From Haematobia irritans (Eukaryota > Arthropoda > Insecta > Diptera > Muscidae), in assembly GCF_050003625.1 (NCBI RefSeq), contig NC_134397.1, forward strand, positions 274,530,070 to 274,594,069: a stretch of 64,000 nucleotides of DNA. Direction: 5' to 3'. Below are positions 1 through 11,700 of the stretch, one piece after another. Under the pieces are notes generated by a model. The model had not been told where the DNA came from. It saw only the letters and a program-made list of their open reading frames with translations, and ran no database searches. A program made the position numbers and the translations under genes. Every line of letters begins with the position of its first letter. The stretch's first letter is position 1.

Positions 1-130
1 TAATTTGTACCATTTTATTTATTCTTAAACTTTTTTTAAACTATTTGAAAAAAGAAAACAAAAAATTACGCTTTAAAATATAAAAAAATGAAGTAAAAAA
101 ACTTCCTGTGTAGTTAAAATAGTTAATTTC
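1..130. repeat. fragment of a dispersed AT-rich repeat
   Basis: This stretch resembles 56660-56800, sharing the phrase TTTGTACCATTTTAT and the following poly-A/T-rich text down to the 'tagttaaaat' phrase. It is cut by the window edge, so its full size is unknown. No coding potential is seen. Bases 131-660 contain nothing I recognise. Confidence 0.5.
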
Positions 131-666
131 TTTGTGAGGACATTTTTGGAAGTGCATAGAACTGGTACGGGACTAGTGCCTGGCCAGTCTCAGTTCTGAT
201 TAAAACGTATGGAAGGGACCGTCCACTTTAACATGGGTTTGTCATTGACGGAGTAAACTTACATTTTAGGACGCGTCTTGGACTCAAAGGACATGTCCTG
301 GGACAATTTAGCAGGAGCAACCCATAAACAGGTCCTCAGGAACCAGTCTCGGACAAACTCTTAGAAATCTCTTTCCATTTGGGCTCCTACTCGAACCCGA
401 AATGAAAAAAAAAAACTTTTGAAATATCTCGAACAAAAGGTTATTCTGATAATTTTATTTCACTAAATGTGAAAATTGCAACTAACTGGAGCACAGGTAC
501 CAGTTCTGTGATAGGTCCGTCAGTGGCAATTTGCACAAATTTCCCGCAGGGTACTTTTAGTTGCTTTATTATAAATTGATTGTCGTTATTTTGATGTCTA
601 TTTTTTTATTCAATTTTATGAAATAAAATATTAGTTGAACCTATAAGTTCAGTCTATAAAGTTTTA

Positions 667-692
667 GCTAGGGGGGCTATAGCCCCCCCTAG
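667..692. repeat. GC-rich short palindrome
   Basis: CTAGGGGGG, a CTATAG centre and CCCCCCCTAG form a near-perfect inverted repeat of about 25 bases, with one extra C in the right arm. It stands out against very AT-rich surroundings. It could be a terminus of an unrecognised transposon; no partner terminus was found nearby. Confidence 0.6.
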
Positions 693-834
693 GAAAATTG
701 TCTAGCTACGCTAATGGGGAAGGTTAAAAATTCGCTTTAAAAACAAAGACGATGATGATCAATTCAATGATGTTCTTTCCGCTCTGAAAAGTTGTTCCAC
801 ATCCAGATATTTTTAATTTGATATTTATATTTAA

Positions 835-1196
835 AGGCCGGTATGCACCTCTAGCGAAATTTTCGGTAGCAAAAATTTATTTAAGTCTACAACAAAAAAC
901 AGGGCTGTGTACACAAATTTTAAACCCGCTAATCGCTTTTAAAAATTGTTAATATATGTTCCAAATATTCCTCAAATAAATTGTTTATTATTTACAGACC
1001 TTTTAAAACTTCTACGCACACAATGATTGTAATTAATTAAATGTTTGCTGCCAAAATATGCTTTTGACAACCCTGTTATTTTCATTAGAGGTGCGTACCA
1101 GCTTACAAAATTGAACGCTACCGAAAATTTCGTTAGCATAAATAGCAATGCATTTCTTATGGGAATGAAATTTTTCGCTAGAGGTGCATACCGGCC
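835..1196. mobile_element. piggyBac-type MITE flanked by TTAA
   Basis: A 362-bp non-coding element whose ends are inverted copies (about 20 bp sharing GGCCGGTATGCACCTCTAGC). It is flanked by TTAA at 831-834 and at 1197-1200. TTAA target duplications are the hallmark of the piggyBac superfamily, so mobilisation by a piggyBac transposase is inferred. A diverged relative with similar ends lies at 7960-8148. Confidence 0.75.
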
Positions 1197-1420
1197 TTAA
1201 GCCATTTAAAATTGTTCATTAATATGCAGGCAATTTGAAATAAAATACTCTGAGAAAATACTAATTTTACTCATACATATAAAATAGATACACATACATA
1301 ATACATAATACGTAAGTAAACAAAACAAATACTATCAAATAAAAAAATTCGAACCTGCAATAGGCGGTCAAACAAAAATTGACGCCTTTCAAAGTTTCTA
1401 TTTCTTTTTTAACAACGGTG

Positions 1421-1681
1421 CAAGGCATATTAATTAAAGGTAAAGTCACGAGCAAGCGTGTGTACCCCCCCATGATATTAATAATGTCAAAATAAGATCA
1501 CTCAAGTTTTGTTTGTATGTGTAGTGTTGTTGTGTTTGTGTATGTGTAGTGTTGTTGTATTGTTGAATGCACATATAAAACATCAACATTGTTGAATACT
1601 AAACGTAAACAAAGCCTTTGACAAGATGAATGTCGATATTAGTCACCTGATTGCATGACTTTACCTCTTTAATATGCCTTG
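1421..1681. mobile_element. MITE with perfect 9-bp target duplication
   Basis: The ends are inverted repeats (CAAGGCATATTAA followed by AAAGGTAAAGTCA, with a small indel). The element is flanked on both sides by ACAACGGTG (1412-1420 and 1682-1690), a direct repeat expected from target-site duplication. A 9-bp duplication suggests Mutator-like elements. An 8-bp one (hAT) is possible if one base matches by chance. The interior is GT-rich around 1500-1560 and non-coding. Confidence 0.75.
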
Positions 1682-1756
1682 ACAACGGTGTTGCCATATG
1701 TTTTGTCTGAATGTCAAAATTAAACAGCTGATCCGATACGAAAGGTACGTTACGTA

Positions 1757-2245
1757 AAGATGGGTGCTATGTTCAATTTTCAAGCCGAAATGCAGCCTGT
1801 GTTCGTGGTTTCTTTCTTGAATAAATTAATTTCAAAAATTGAGTACTAAAAAAATAATAAGATCGTTTCCATCTATGATTTGACAAGACTTGATAAAAAA
1901 AATATTCGTCTTCATATATATATTTTACACTTTTAATTATGTGTTTTCACATATAAAGGTGAGTACTATGTTCGAGTTTTTCACCAAAACACTAAATTAA
2001 AAGCGCAAAAATATATTTTATTTATTTAAATAAATAAATAAATAAATAAAAACAAATATTTAAATAAATAAATAAAATATATATGAAGACGATAACATTT
2101 TTACCAAGTCTCTTCAAATTATGGATGGAAAAGATCCAATGTATTGATTGCGAACCATTTAATATTTCGAAATTAATTGATTAAAAAAATTAACCGTGAA
2201 AATAAGCTGGTTTTCAGCTTGAAAACTGAACATAGTACTCAGCTT
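1757..2245. mobile_element. foldback element with long inverted arms
   Basis: The left arm (about 1757-1930) and the right arm (about 2070-2245) are diverged reverse complements over most of their length. Matching landmarks are the 'ctatgttca' ends, the 'ttccatc' and 'gacttg' blocks, and a shared 'cgtcttcatatata' segment. The centre (2016-2080) is an AT-rich near-palindrome of AAATAAAT units. There is no ORF. The structure implies a long hairpin when single-stranded. Confidence 0.65.
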
Positions 2246-2659
2246 AAGGTGGGTATTAAGTCCAAGTTTAAGCTGAGTACTATGATCAGTTTAATAATCC
2301 ATTTTTTGAAAATTTGCTTTGGGCTTTTCCCCATCAAGTTATAATAAAATTTGCAACAAATACGTATAATTTCATGCATTTTTCTTACTGATTTAGTTTT
2401 CATTTTAGCGATTTTAGCGGCTAAACTCGAACTTAATACTCACCTTTAGCTGCTAAAATCGTCATTTTTTCACGATTACTTTTCTTTAATAATCCATTTT
2501 ATGGAATACAAACTTTGTTAACATTTGCTTTGGGCTATTCCCCATCAAGTTATAATAAAATTTGCAACAAATATGTATAATTTCATGCATTTTTCTTACT
2601 GATTTAGTTTTCACTTTAGCGACTTTTAGCGGTTAAACTCGAACTTAATACCCACCTAT
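2246..2659. mobile_element. MITE with AGGTGGGTATTAAGT ends and an internal repeat
   Basis: Both ends read AGGTGGGTATTAAGT in inverted orientation. Inside are two direct copies of a segment of about 155 bp (about 2289-2445 and 2487-2657) containing 'gctttgggct' and 'ccccatcaagttataat'. The element abuts the foldback element to its left, and the 'ctatgttc' text suggests related termini. It is non-coding. Bases 2660-3440 hold nothing recognisable. Confidence 0.6.
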
Positions 2660-3557
2660 AGATTGCGAAACATTTTATCCCTGCCAGCATTTCAAAGTTC
2701 AAAGACTCCAAAATTACACCACAACAATCGCCAACTGTGATGGGGGAAGTGTATCAAAAAGTATGAAATGTACATGAAAGTATTTTGCCATCACTATTGT
2801 TACAAGAGCCATTTTATATTTTGTGAGACACCAAGCGCAACTAGCTTATTATAATTTATTTAAATAGAAACGATAATGAAGTGCTGAAAACATAGTTGTT
2901 TCGCTTAAAATTGTGAAAGGTATATTGATGAAAAATTTTTGACTTTCCAAATAGAATAAAGTAATCGTTTTTCAGATATTTTTCCAGACACGCTGCCTCC
3001 ATCGAGAATAAAAACACTGGCTGATAGACGCTGCAACATGTAACTTGCTATTTGTAACTCAACATCATTCTTTTATTAATGCAAAAAATTATATTAAATT
3101 TGATGTGATAGTCGTATAAATGTTATATTTATAAGAATTTATAAATGTTTAATCAAATTAATAGACATCTAAACAATCATGTTTTAGTTGACCACAATGA
3201 TTCTTTTACAACTATCTGAAAATGCACTTTATCTGATAGTTTGAAGGGACTCTTATTGACGTCGTCCTAATTTATCTAAAAAGGCACCTAATAATTGCAC
3301 TAATGCGATACTTTTTTGTAGTAACTTGGCGTGGTACAACTTCTCAATAGTGAGGGCGCTTTTGCGAAGAGTTTTGGATATCGTATACGACTGTTTTCGA
3401 CGTGGTGGGGATTCTCAGAAGCGCCGTCAAATTCAAAAAATGTTGGCAGGGAATTGATTCAAAAAAGTAACCGTGAAACAGCAGTTTTTGTCTGCTGAAC
3501 AGGGGAAAGCAGTCAATAAACTTGTGTCAACGAACATCTGTTAGTTGAAAAATAACT

Positions 3558-3782
3558 CATTTTTCTCTGCAGAAATAGCAAACAATTGCTGAATTAGCAA
3601 CACCTGTTTGCTTTTGACAAACAGCACTGGTGAAAATTGAATTGGAACTAGAAGATGATTTTTACATTCTGCATTTTTCTCTGCAGAAATAGCAAACAAT
3701 TGCTGAATTAGCAAAACCTGTTTGCTTTTGACAAACAGCACTGGTGAAAATTGAATTGGAACTAGAAGATGATTTTTACATG
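3558..3782. repeat. 114-bp tandem duplication
   Basis: Two adjacent, almost identical units begin at 3558 and 3672 with CATTTTTCTCTGCAGAAATA and end with 'gatgatttttaca'. The duplication explains the apparent small reading frame here, which repeats the same peptide twice and is not a gene. The flanks (3440-3540 and 3783-3850) share phrases such as 'gggcttgtcataggacgga' with 56398-56420, so they are also repeat-derived. Confidence 0.8.
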
Positions 3783-4267
3783 GGCTTGTCATAGGACGGA
3801 AGTGCTTCGTTTTCGGATCCTTTGCATTGCTTTAGAAGTTATGCCTTCAAAAGTTTGAATGAAGAATTAAAAAACGAAAAAACAAATGTATGTTTTCCTT
3901 TTTTAATTTTTTCTTTTTATTAAACTTTTAAATTGTAATTAAATTTTACATTTGAAGAACGTTTGGTAGAAATATATTTTTTCCAAATCCTCGCGGGGAT
4001 TTGTAATTGTCCAATATTTAATTTTACCTTAACCACAAAACAGCGTATTTTCTAAAACTTGATTGCATGTGGAAAAAAATTAATTTTTGCTGGGGATTTA
4101 CTAAATGTTTACATCAGTATGTCTGATGTTCACAAATAGCAAATTGTTTGCTGTTTTAGCAAACAAAAAAACACATTGCAAACAAACGTTTTTTGTCTGC
4201 TGAAGTACAGCAGTGTTTGCTAATAACAGCCGCCTTTTTCTATGAGTGTAGGTGGTTACATCCAAGT

Positions 4268-5040
4268 GGACATTTACACGCAAAAAAGACAATTATCCAT
4301 ATAAGTTATATTTATATACACTTATAGAAAAAAGTCTGCTAAAAACAGCAGTCGATGTCTGCTGTTATATTTTTGTACTTCAGGGCCTAATGAACAACAA
4401 TTTATAAAATTTTTAGGTTATAAAATTTTCCCCAAAGCATATTTAAGAACCAAAAGTACTTTTTGGTATATTTTTGCACTGTAATATACTTATAAGCTCC
4501 TAAATACGATCAGGAAACATTCTGTTTGCTGTTATGTCTCAATTCGATAAATATTCAGATTTTTGGTCAAATACTATAGATATTCATAAAATATTTTGTT
4601 AATTATATTAGGATAGCTCCTAAGTTGACATTTTTATTTGTTTTAGCCAAAATAAAACATGTTTTAGTGTAATCGAGCTTTAAAAATAGCAAGGAATGTT
4701 TGCTATTTCAGCAAACAGTGACTGCTGTCCCTTTTTCAGCAGACTTTCTGCTGTTTTAGCAGACTTTTCTGCTGTCCCTACTAACAAATTTCTTTGGGTG
4801 TAGCATAGCTTGCGGCGTCCACGAGCCGATTAAACAAACTTTATTTAACAGAACCATACGTTTAGTTGGTGGAGTGGAGCAGTGAGAGCTACGTCAGCCT
4901 TGCGTACCAAGGGTCCTGGGTTCGAGCCCTGGTTCGACCGAACACCAAAAAGTGTTTTTTTTTACATATATTCCAGATATGTTCGGAAGATTCCGAAAAG
5001 ATGTCCAACATTACATACCACTATATTAAATTTATGCAAT
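4268..5040 (+). mobile_element. tRNA-like repeat, copy 1, split by a MITE
   Basis: Left part 4268-4318, right part 4801-5040. The right part carries a tRNA-like module at about 4866-4940, with an A-box-like 'gagcagtgagagct' and a B-box-like GGGTTCGAGCCC. A tail at about 4970-5035 contains a short 'gttcggaagattccga' inverted repeat. Copy 2 (49850-50250) has the same text uninterrupted, so copy 1 was split by the MITE at 4319-4800. The left end (TACACGCAAAAAA) resembles MITE termini. Confidence 0.65.
4319..4800. mobile_element. TA-target MITE (CTGCT-rich family), copy 1
   Basis: It begins CTTATAGAAAAAAGTCTGCT preceded by TACA, and ends TTTCTTTGGGTGTA. Near its ends it has repeated 'gtctgctgtt/agcagac' inverted motifs. 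It is flanked by TA, and the empty site in the second tRNA-like repeat shows the insertion directly. Copy 2 is at 5433-5918. TA targets suggest mobilisation by a Tc1/mariner-type transposase (inference). Confidence 0.75.
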
Positions 5041-5432
5041 GAAACTGTTTAATTTCGGATAAGAAATATTATTACAACATTTTCGCTCGCAAAATCTTCC
5101 TTCCATTTTCCGCAAAAATTGGTGAACGATTAATTATGAGCAAGTTCGGACCGTTTTGTGCACCCATTGAAATAAGTCTATTCTTAAACTCGTTAATAAT
5201 TTGATTAACATTGTAGACAATTGAAACTTCTTAACACATATCATTTTTGATATCATCGCACTCGCTGCCTAACTGAAGCGACTGAAGTATTTTGTGTTTG
5301 CGACGTTTGCTACTTTTTCTACATTTAAAACGCGCCCAGCAAAAACTCTCATTACCCGGTAATCTTGTAGGTAAGCCTATTTAAAAATTAATAACCACTT
5401 ATTAATTGGCATCGCTTCGGATTACATTTACA

Positions 5433-5918
5433 TACACTCATAGAAAAAAGTCTGCTAAAAACAGCAGTCGATGTCTGCTGTTATATTTCTGTACTTCAGG
5501 GCCTAATGAACAACAATTTATAACATTTTTAGGTTTTAAAATTTTCCCCAAAGCATATTTAAGAACCAAAAGTAGTTTTTGGTGTATTTTTGCACTGTAA
5601 TATACTTACAAGCTCCTAAATACGATGAGCAAACATTTTGTTTCCTGTTATGTCTCAATTTTATAAATATTCAGGTTTTTGGTCAAATACTATAGATCTT
5701 CATAAAATATTGTTTTAATTATGTTATAATAGCTCCTAAGTTGACATTTTTATTTGTTATAGCCAAAATAAAACATGTTTTAGTGTAATCTAGCTTCAAA
5801 AATAGCAGGAAATGTTTGCTATTTCAGCAAACAGTGACTGCTGTCCCTTTTTCAGCAGACTTTCTGCTGTTTTAGCAGACTTTTCTGCTGTCCCTACTAA
5901 CAAATTTCTTTGGGTGTA
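5433..5918. mobile_element. TA-target MITE (CTGCT-rich family), copy 2
   Basis: Near-identical in layout to 4319-4800: TACACTCATAGAAAAAAG start, 'gggcctaatgaacaacaa' interior, and GGGTGTA end. Small reading frames in it are shadows of the repeat. 4080-4260 and 3440-3530 carry shorter relatives with the same GTCTGCTG motifs. Confidence 0.75.
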
Positions 5919-7790
<1,872 letters not shown>

Positions 7791-7959
7791 TATAAGATTG
7801 TCTGCAATATGGGATATTATCCGAGAAAATTGAATTTTCCACTTCCATTTTTTTGGTTGATACTCTAGGGCTGTCATGTATTGATTATCGTTGAAAACAT
7901 TTTTTTTTTAGGATATACCAGGTAGTGCTATTTTTACAATAACAACATATATGATCACC

Positions 7960-8148
7960 GGTTCGGTATGCTCCTCTAGAGAAATTTTTGTTCTCGATAA
8001 GATATGTATGGCAAGATTCGCTGATAAGAACTCCATGGGACGTCGACATCGAGTGTTCGCTTTTTTCTCTTATAAGAAAAACTAAGTGAATCGATATTAT
8101 TGGCGTGTAAACGAAATACTTCTAGAGGTGTCTACCGGACTTAAAAAT
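7960..8148. mobile_element. short MITE related to the 835-1196 element
   Basis: The ends are inverted and share CCGGT..G.(A/T)GC.CCTCTAGA-like text with the piggyBac-type MITE ends. TTAA follows the right end (CCGGACTTAA), but no TTAA is seen at the left. About 190 bp, non-coding, degenerate. Confidence 0.5.
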
Positions 8149-8490
8149 CTTAAAATCATTGCAATATTTCGTATTCAGCACTTTACTAACCTAGCAGTTT
8201 TGTCATGAAAGAAATTGTTTTTATGCGAATGGTCCTAGGATAAGTGAAAAATGCTGACAACTACATTTGAAGATCTGAAAAAGAAAACCTTTTGGCTAAA
8301 TGACATTAAGCGATATACAATTATTTATGTAATCGCTCAGGTATGTGCGTTAGGGAACAGTACGGATGATAATTTCATATGGATGATAAATGTTAGCTTT
8401 AGTTGAAACATTCGAACATCCGTTTCCTTGTATTCTCAAACTATACGTTGTTAATTGTTTGGTGATTGAGAGTATGTGAGGACGTGTCAC

Positions 8491-8778
8491 TTAGTTGACC
8501 TTCTTCTCGTTTAGAATTGGCAGCACTTCTTGGCTATTATTGTTCAGTTCGTATGATTTTGACTTTTGATGTAATTCTGAGGCACATGACGTCTGTTGGT
8601 TGGAGTGCAATGCTTTGGCGTCTTTACCTTTTTTGTAAGCCTGAATGTAGAAATTCATGAACAGGCAGAAGAATATCGAAGAATTGAGTAACAGTAGACT
8701 CGAGATGAATTTGGAGAATTGACATTGTTGTTGGAAGAGAGCGCGAATGGTGTGAACGATGCATAATATAAATTGGGC
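8491..8778 (-). CDS. elongase exon 6 (last coding exon)
   Basis: The acceptor is a T-rich tract then TTTGCAG just upstream of 8778. The exon starts with Ala-Gln-Phe, completing the TxxQxxQF motif begun in exon 5. It encodes residues 239-333: the last hydrophobic segments (including a leucine-rich helix and a Phe/Tyr-rich one), then a hydrophilic tail with Lys/Ser/Asn/Gln and a terminal KKVN. Stop TAA is at 8493-8491. A canonical AATAAA signal was not found in the 500 bases beyond the stop. Confidence 0.93.
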   Translation of the reverse strand, partial: AQFILCIVHTIRALFQQQCQFSKFISSLLLLNSSIFFCLFMNFYIQAYKKGKDAKALHSNQQTSCASELHQKSKSYELNNNSQEVLPILNEKKVN

Positions 8779-11700
8779 CTGCAAATAAAAAAAGTAATAA
8801 ATAAAAAATTAACAATAAAACAATAACCATTAATTGAAATTGCTTCAATGTTATTACAATCAATTTCCAACCACATTTTAAAAATAATTACACAATTAAT
8901 ATTTGTGAATGATTTTTGTATTGATTAAAAAATTAATTAAATGTTTTATTGAAATCAATTAAATGCTAAATTGATTTTTTTTTTCAAAATTAATTAGAAT
9001 TTTGATTTTGAACATTTTTTGGTGTATCTGAAAAAGAGTTTGAACTGAAAAAAGTAAACAGTTTGTGAAGGAACTAAATTATATTCTATTGTTTAGGATT
9101 TCTACTATGCATTGTTAAATACATATTTATTTATTTATTCATTAAGCTATGGTAAGCCAGCTTGAAGATAAATTCATTAGTACAATAAGTTTATATATAC
9201 TTTAACGTTAAACAAAAAAATGCGGACCAGAAAAAAAATTATGTAACGATAAAAAAACTGGATAAAATGAACAAAATAGATGGCCTCAACTTCTTTAAAA
9301 TGTGACAATTACGACCAGATAAAAAGAAGTTGAGAAGAAAAAAAACTGGTGTACGTTGGCATAATAACGGGATTGTCACAAACGGGAACAAAAATGTAAG
9401 CTGGTGACAGGAACATTCGAATCCATCAGATTATAGGAAATGGTGAGACAACAATCAGGAAACAGTAAATCAGGAAGCAGTAAATTGAAGAGACAAATAG
9501 AACGGTAGAGGCAGGAACAATTTGCTGACAGATGATATAGGTTAGCAGGAACAACTTGGAAGGCAGGAACAGTGATGCGATCAGAACAGGAGAGAATTTT
9601 ACTGGAACAGTTCTCGAGACAGCCAATTTTCCAGGGTACGGGGTAAAGACTTAGGTAGAATTATAACGAAGTTCCATGGCGAAGCTTAAAGTGGTGTACG
9701 ATGCTGGACGACGTGTATCAAAACTCGTTTAACAATATGAATCGGATCAGATAAATCAAATACGTTGCTAAATTCATTGTAATGTCTACAGAGGCGGTAA
9801 AAGGAACTGTGTTCCTCGTAATTATTTCTAACGACGGGTAGTTTCAATGGAGTGTATTGTCGCGTAACACGTGAAGGAACATTAATGTCAAGTTTACTAA
9901 TCAATTGCTGTGAGTTGATTTCACCTTTCAGGAGTCTACTAATAAAAATTACATCAAACACTAAACGTCTTCGCTCCAGAGTCGGTAAATCTATCAATTT
10001 CAAGCGATTTACATAAGGAGGGAGATCCAGAGGATCAGTCCAACCTAAACCACGTAACGCAAAAAGTAGAAATCTCTTCTGAACCGATTCAACTCTATCA
10101 ACATAACATTGATAACTGGGAGACCAAACGACAGACGCATAATCCAGGATCGAACGGACAAGTGAGGTATAGATACGTTTCGAAAGGTAAGGATCATTAA
10201 ATTCCCTCGACCATCTCTTAATGAAACCCAGTGTGGACATAGCTCTGGAGACAATTGACTCAACATGAGAATCAAACTTCAGTCTGCGATCAAATAACAC
10301 ACCTAAATCATTAAATATTTGAACGTCTTCCAATTTAACGTTGTCAATATAATATTTCGTCAATAAAGCATTGGACCGAAAGAAGGTCATCTTCTTGCAT
10401 TTGCCGAAATTGAGACACATTCCATTAATGTCACACCAGCGAACAAACAGATCCAGATCTCCCTGTAAACGACAAGAGTCAACCGTCGTACTAATGGACG
10501 AAAATAATTTCACATCATCCGCATACATCAATATATTTGAATGATGGATGGCCGATGACAAATCGCCAAGATAAAGAGCGAACAGTACTGGTCCGATATG
10601 GCTTCCCTGAGGAACCCCAGATGTAACCGATATCTTACGAGATGTTCGACCCTTAAACATAACGCATTGAACCCTGTCAGACGAGTAGGATGAAATCCAG
10701 CATAGTAAAGCTGGAGGAAACCCTAGCGCAGATAACTTATACAACAATAGACGATGATTAACCTTATCAAAGGCCTTGCTGAAGTCAGTATAGACAACAT
10801 CAACTTGATTACGCCTTGAGAATGCATCATGTATATATGAGGTAAACTCCAAAAGATTTGTCGACGTAGACTTCCCTTTCATAAAACCGTGTTGATACAT
10901 CGAAAATATAGACCTTAATGAGTGAACGAGTCTATCAGTAACCAATCGTTCAAAAAGCTTCGGAATAGCACTTAGTTTGGCTATTCCCCTGTAATTCTCT
11001 ATCTCCGTCCTATTTCCCTTCTTGTACAAGGGTATAATGTAGCTCTCCTTCCATAACGTAGGAAAACAACCTGATGACAAAGAATAATTGAATAGATTCG
11101 TCAGGGGAATGCACAACACGGATGCACAGTTCCTTAATACCGCTGAAGGAACTCCATCCGTGCCAGGGCTAAAATCTAATTTCAAGGAGCAAAGTGCACT
11201 TAACACCTCGTCAGACGTAAACCATATATTGGGAATCGTATCGAAAGTGCGAATCCTGTAAGGGTAATAAAACAGGGAAAATTACTTTTCTCACAAAACA
11301 GATAACTAAATCTAAAAAAAACATCATTGTCGCCAAATCATGACCATATTAACAACGCCATACTTCAACTGTACGAACATTTTTTTATATTTTGTGTTAA
11401 CATATTTGTACGACCTTTTATTTTTATACCGATTTTTAGTTCATATCATCAGTGTAACGATTTATAACAAAATCAACAACTATATTTTAATATATTTTTT
11501 AACTATCATGTACGAAATTCCTCCTTCTTCTAAAAGCAAAAATGCACTAAAAACAGAGAATTGTACAAACATTTTTTTCTGTTTTAGTTGACATTGAGAT
11601 TATTTGTCTAGTCTTTGAAATTTATACCCACAGTTTGTTCATAAAAGTTTTGAAGCCTATTTGATATCAAGAACATTTCAGTGGGCTGGAGAAAATTAGA

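Noticed and set aside
4866..4940. Genuine tRNA gene
   Set aside because: B-box and A-box-like text is present, but a proper cloverleaf with acceptor stem is not, and the unit is embedded in a repeat with a second copy. The same holds at 49945, 45580 and 43577.
8624..8876. Alternative frames overlapping elongase exon 6
   Set aside because: They are shadows of exon 6 in other frames. Only the frame that starts after TTTGCAG at 8778 continues the elongase motifs.
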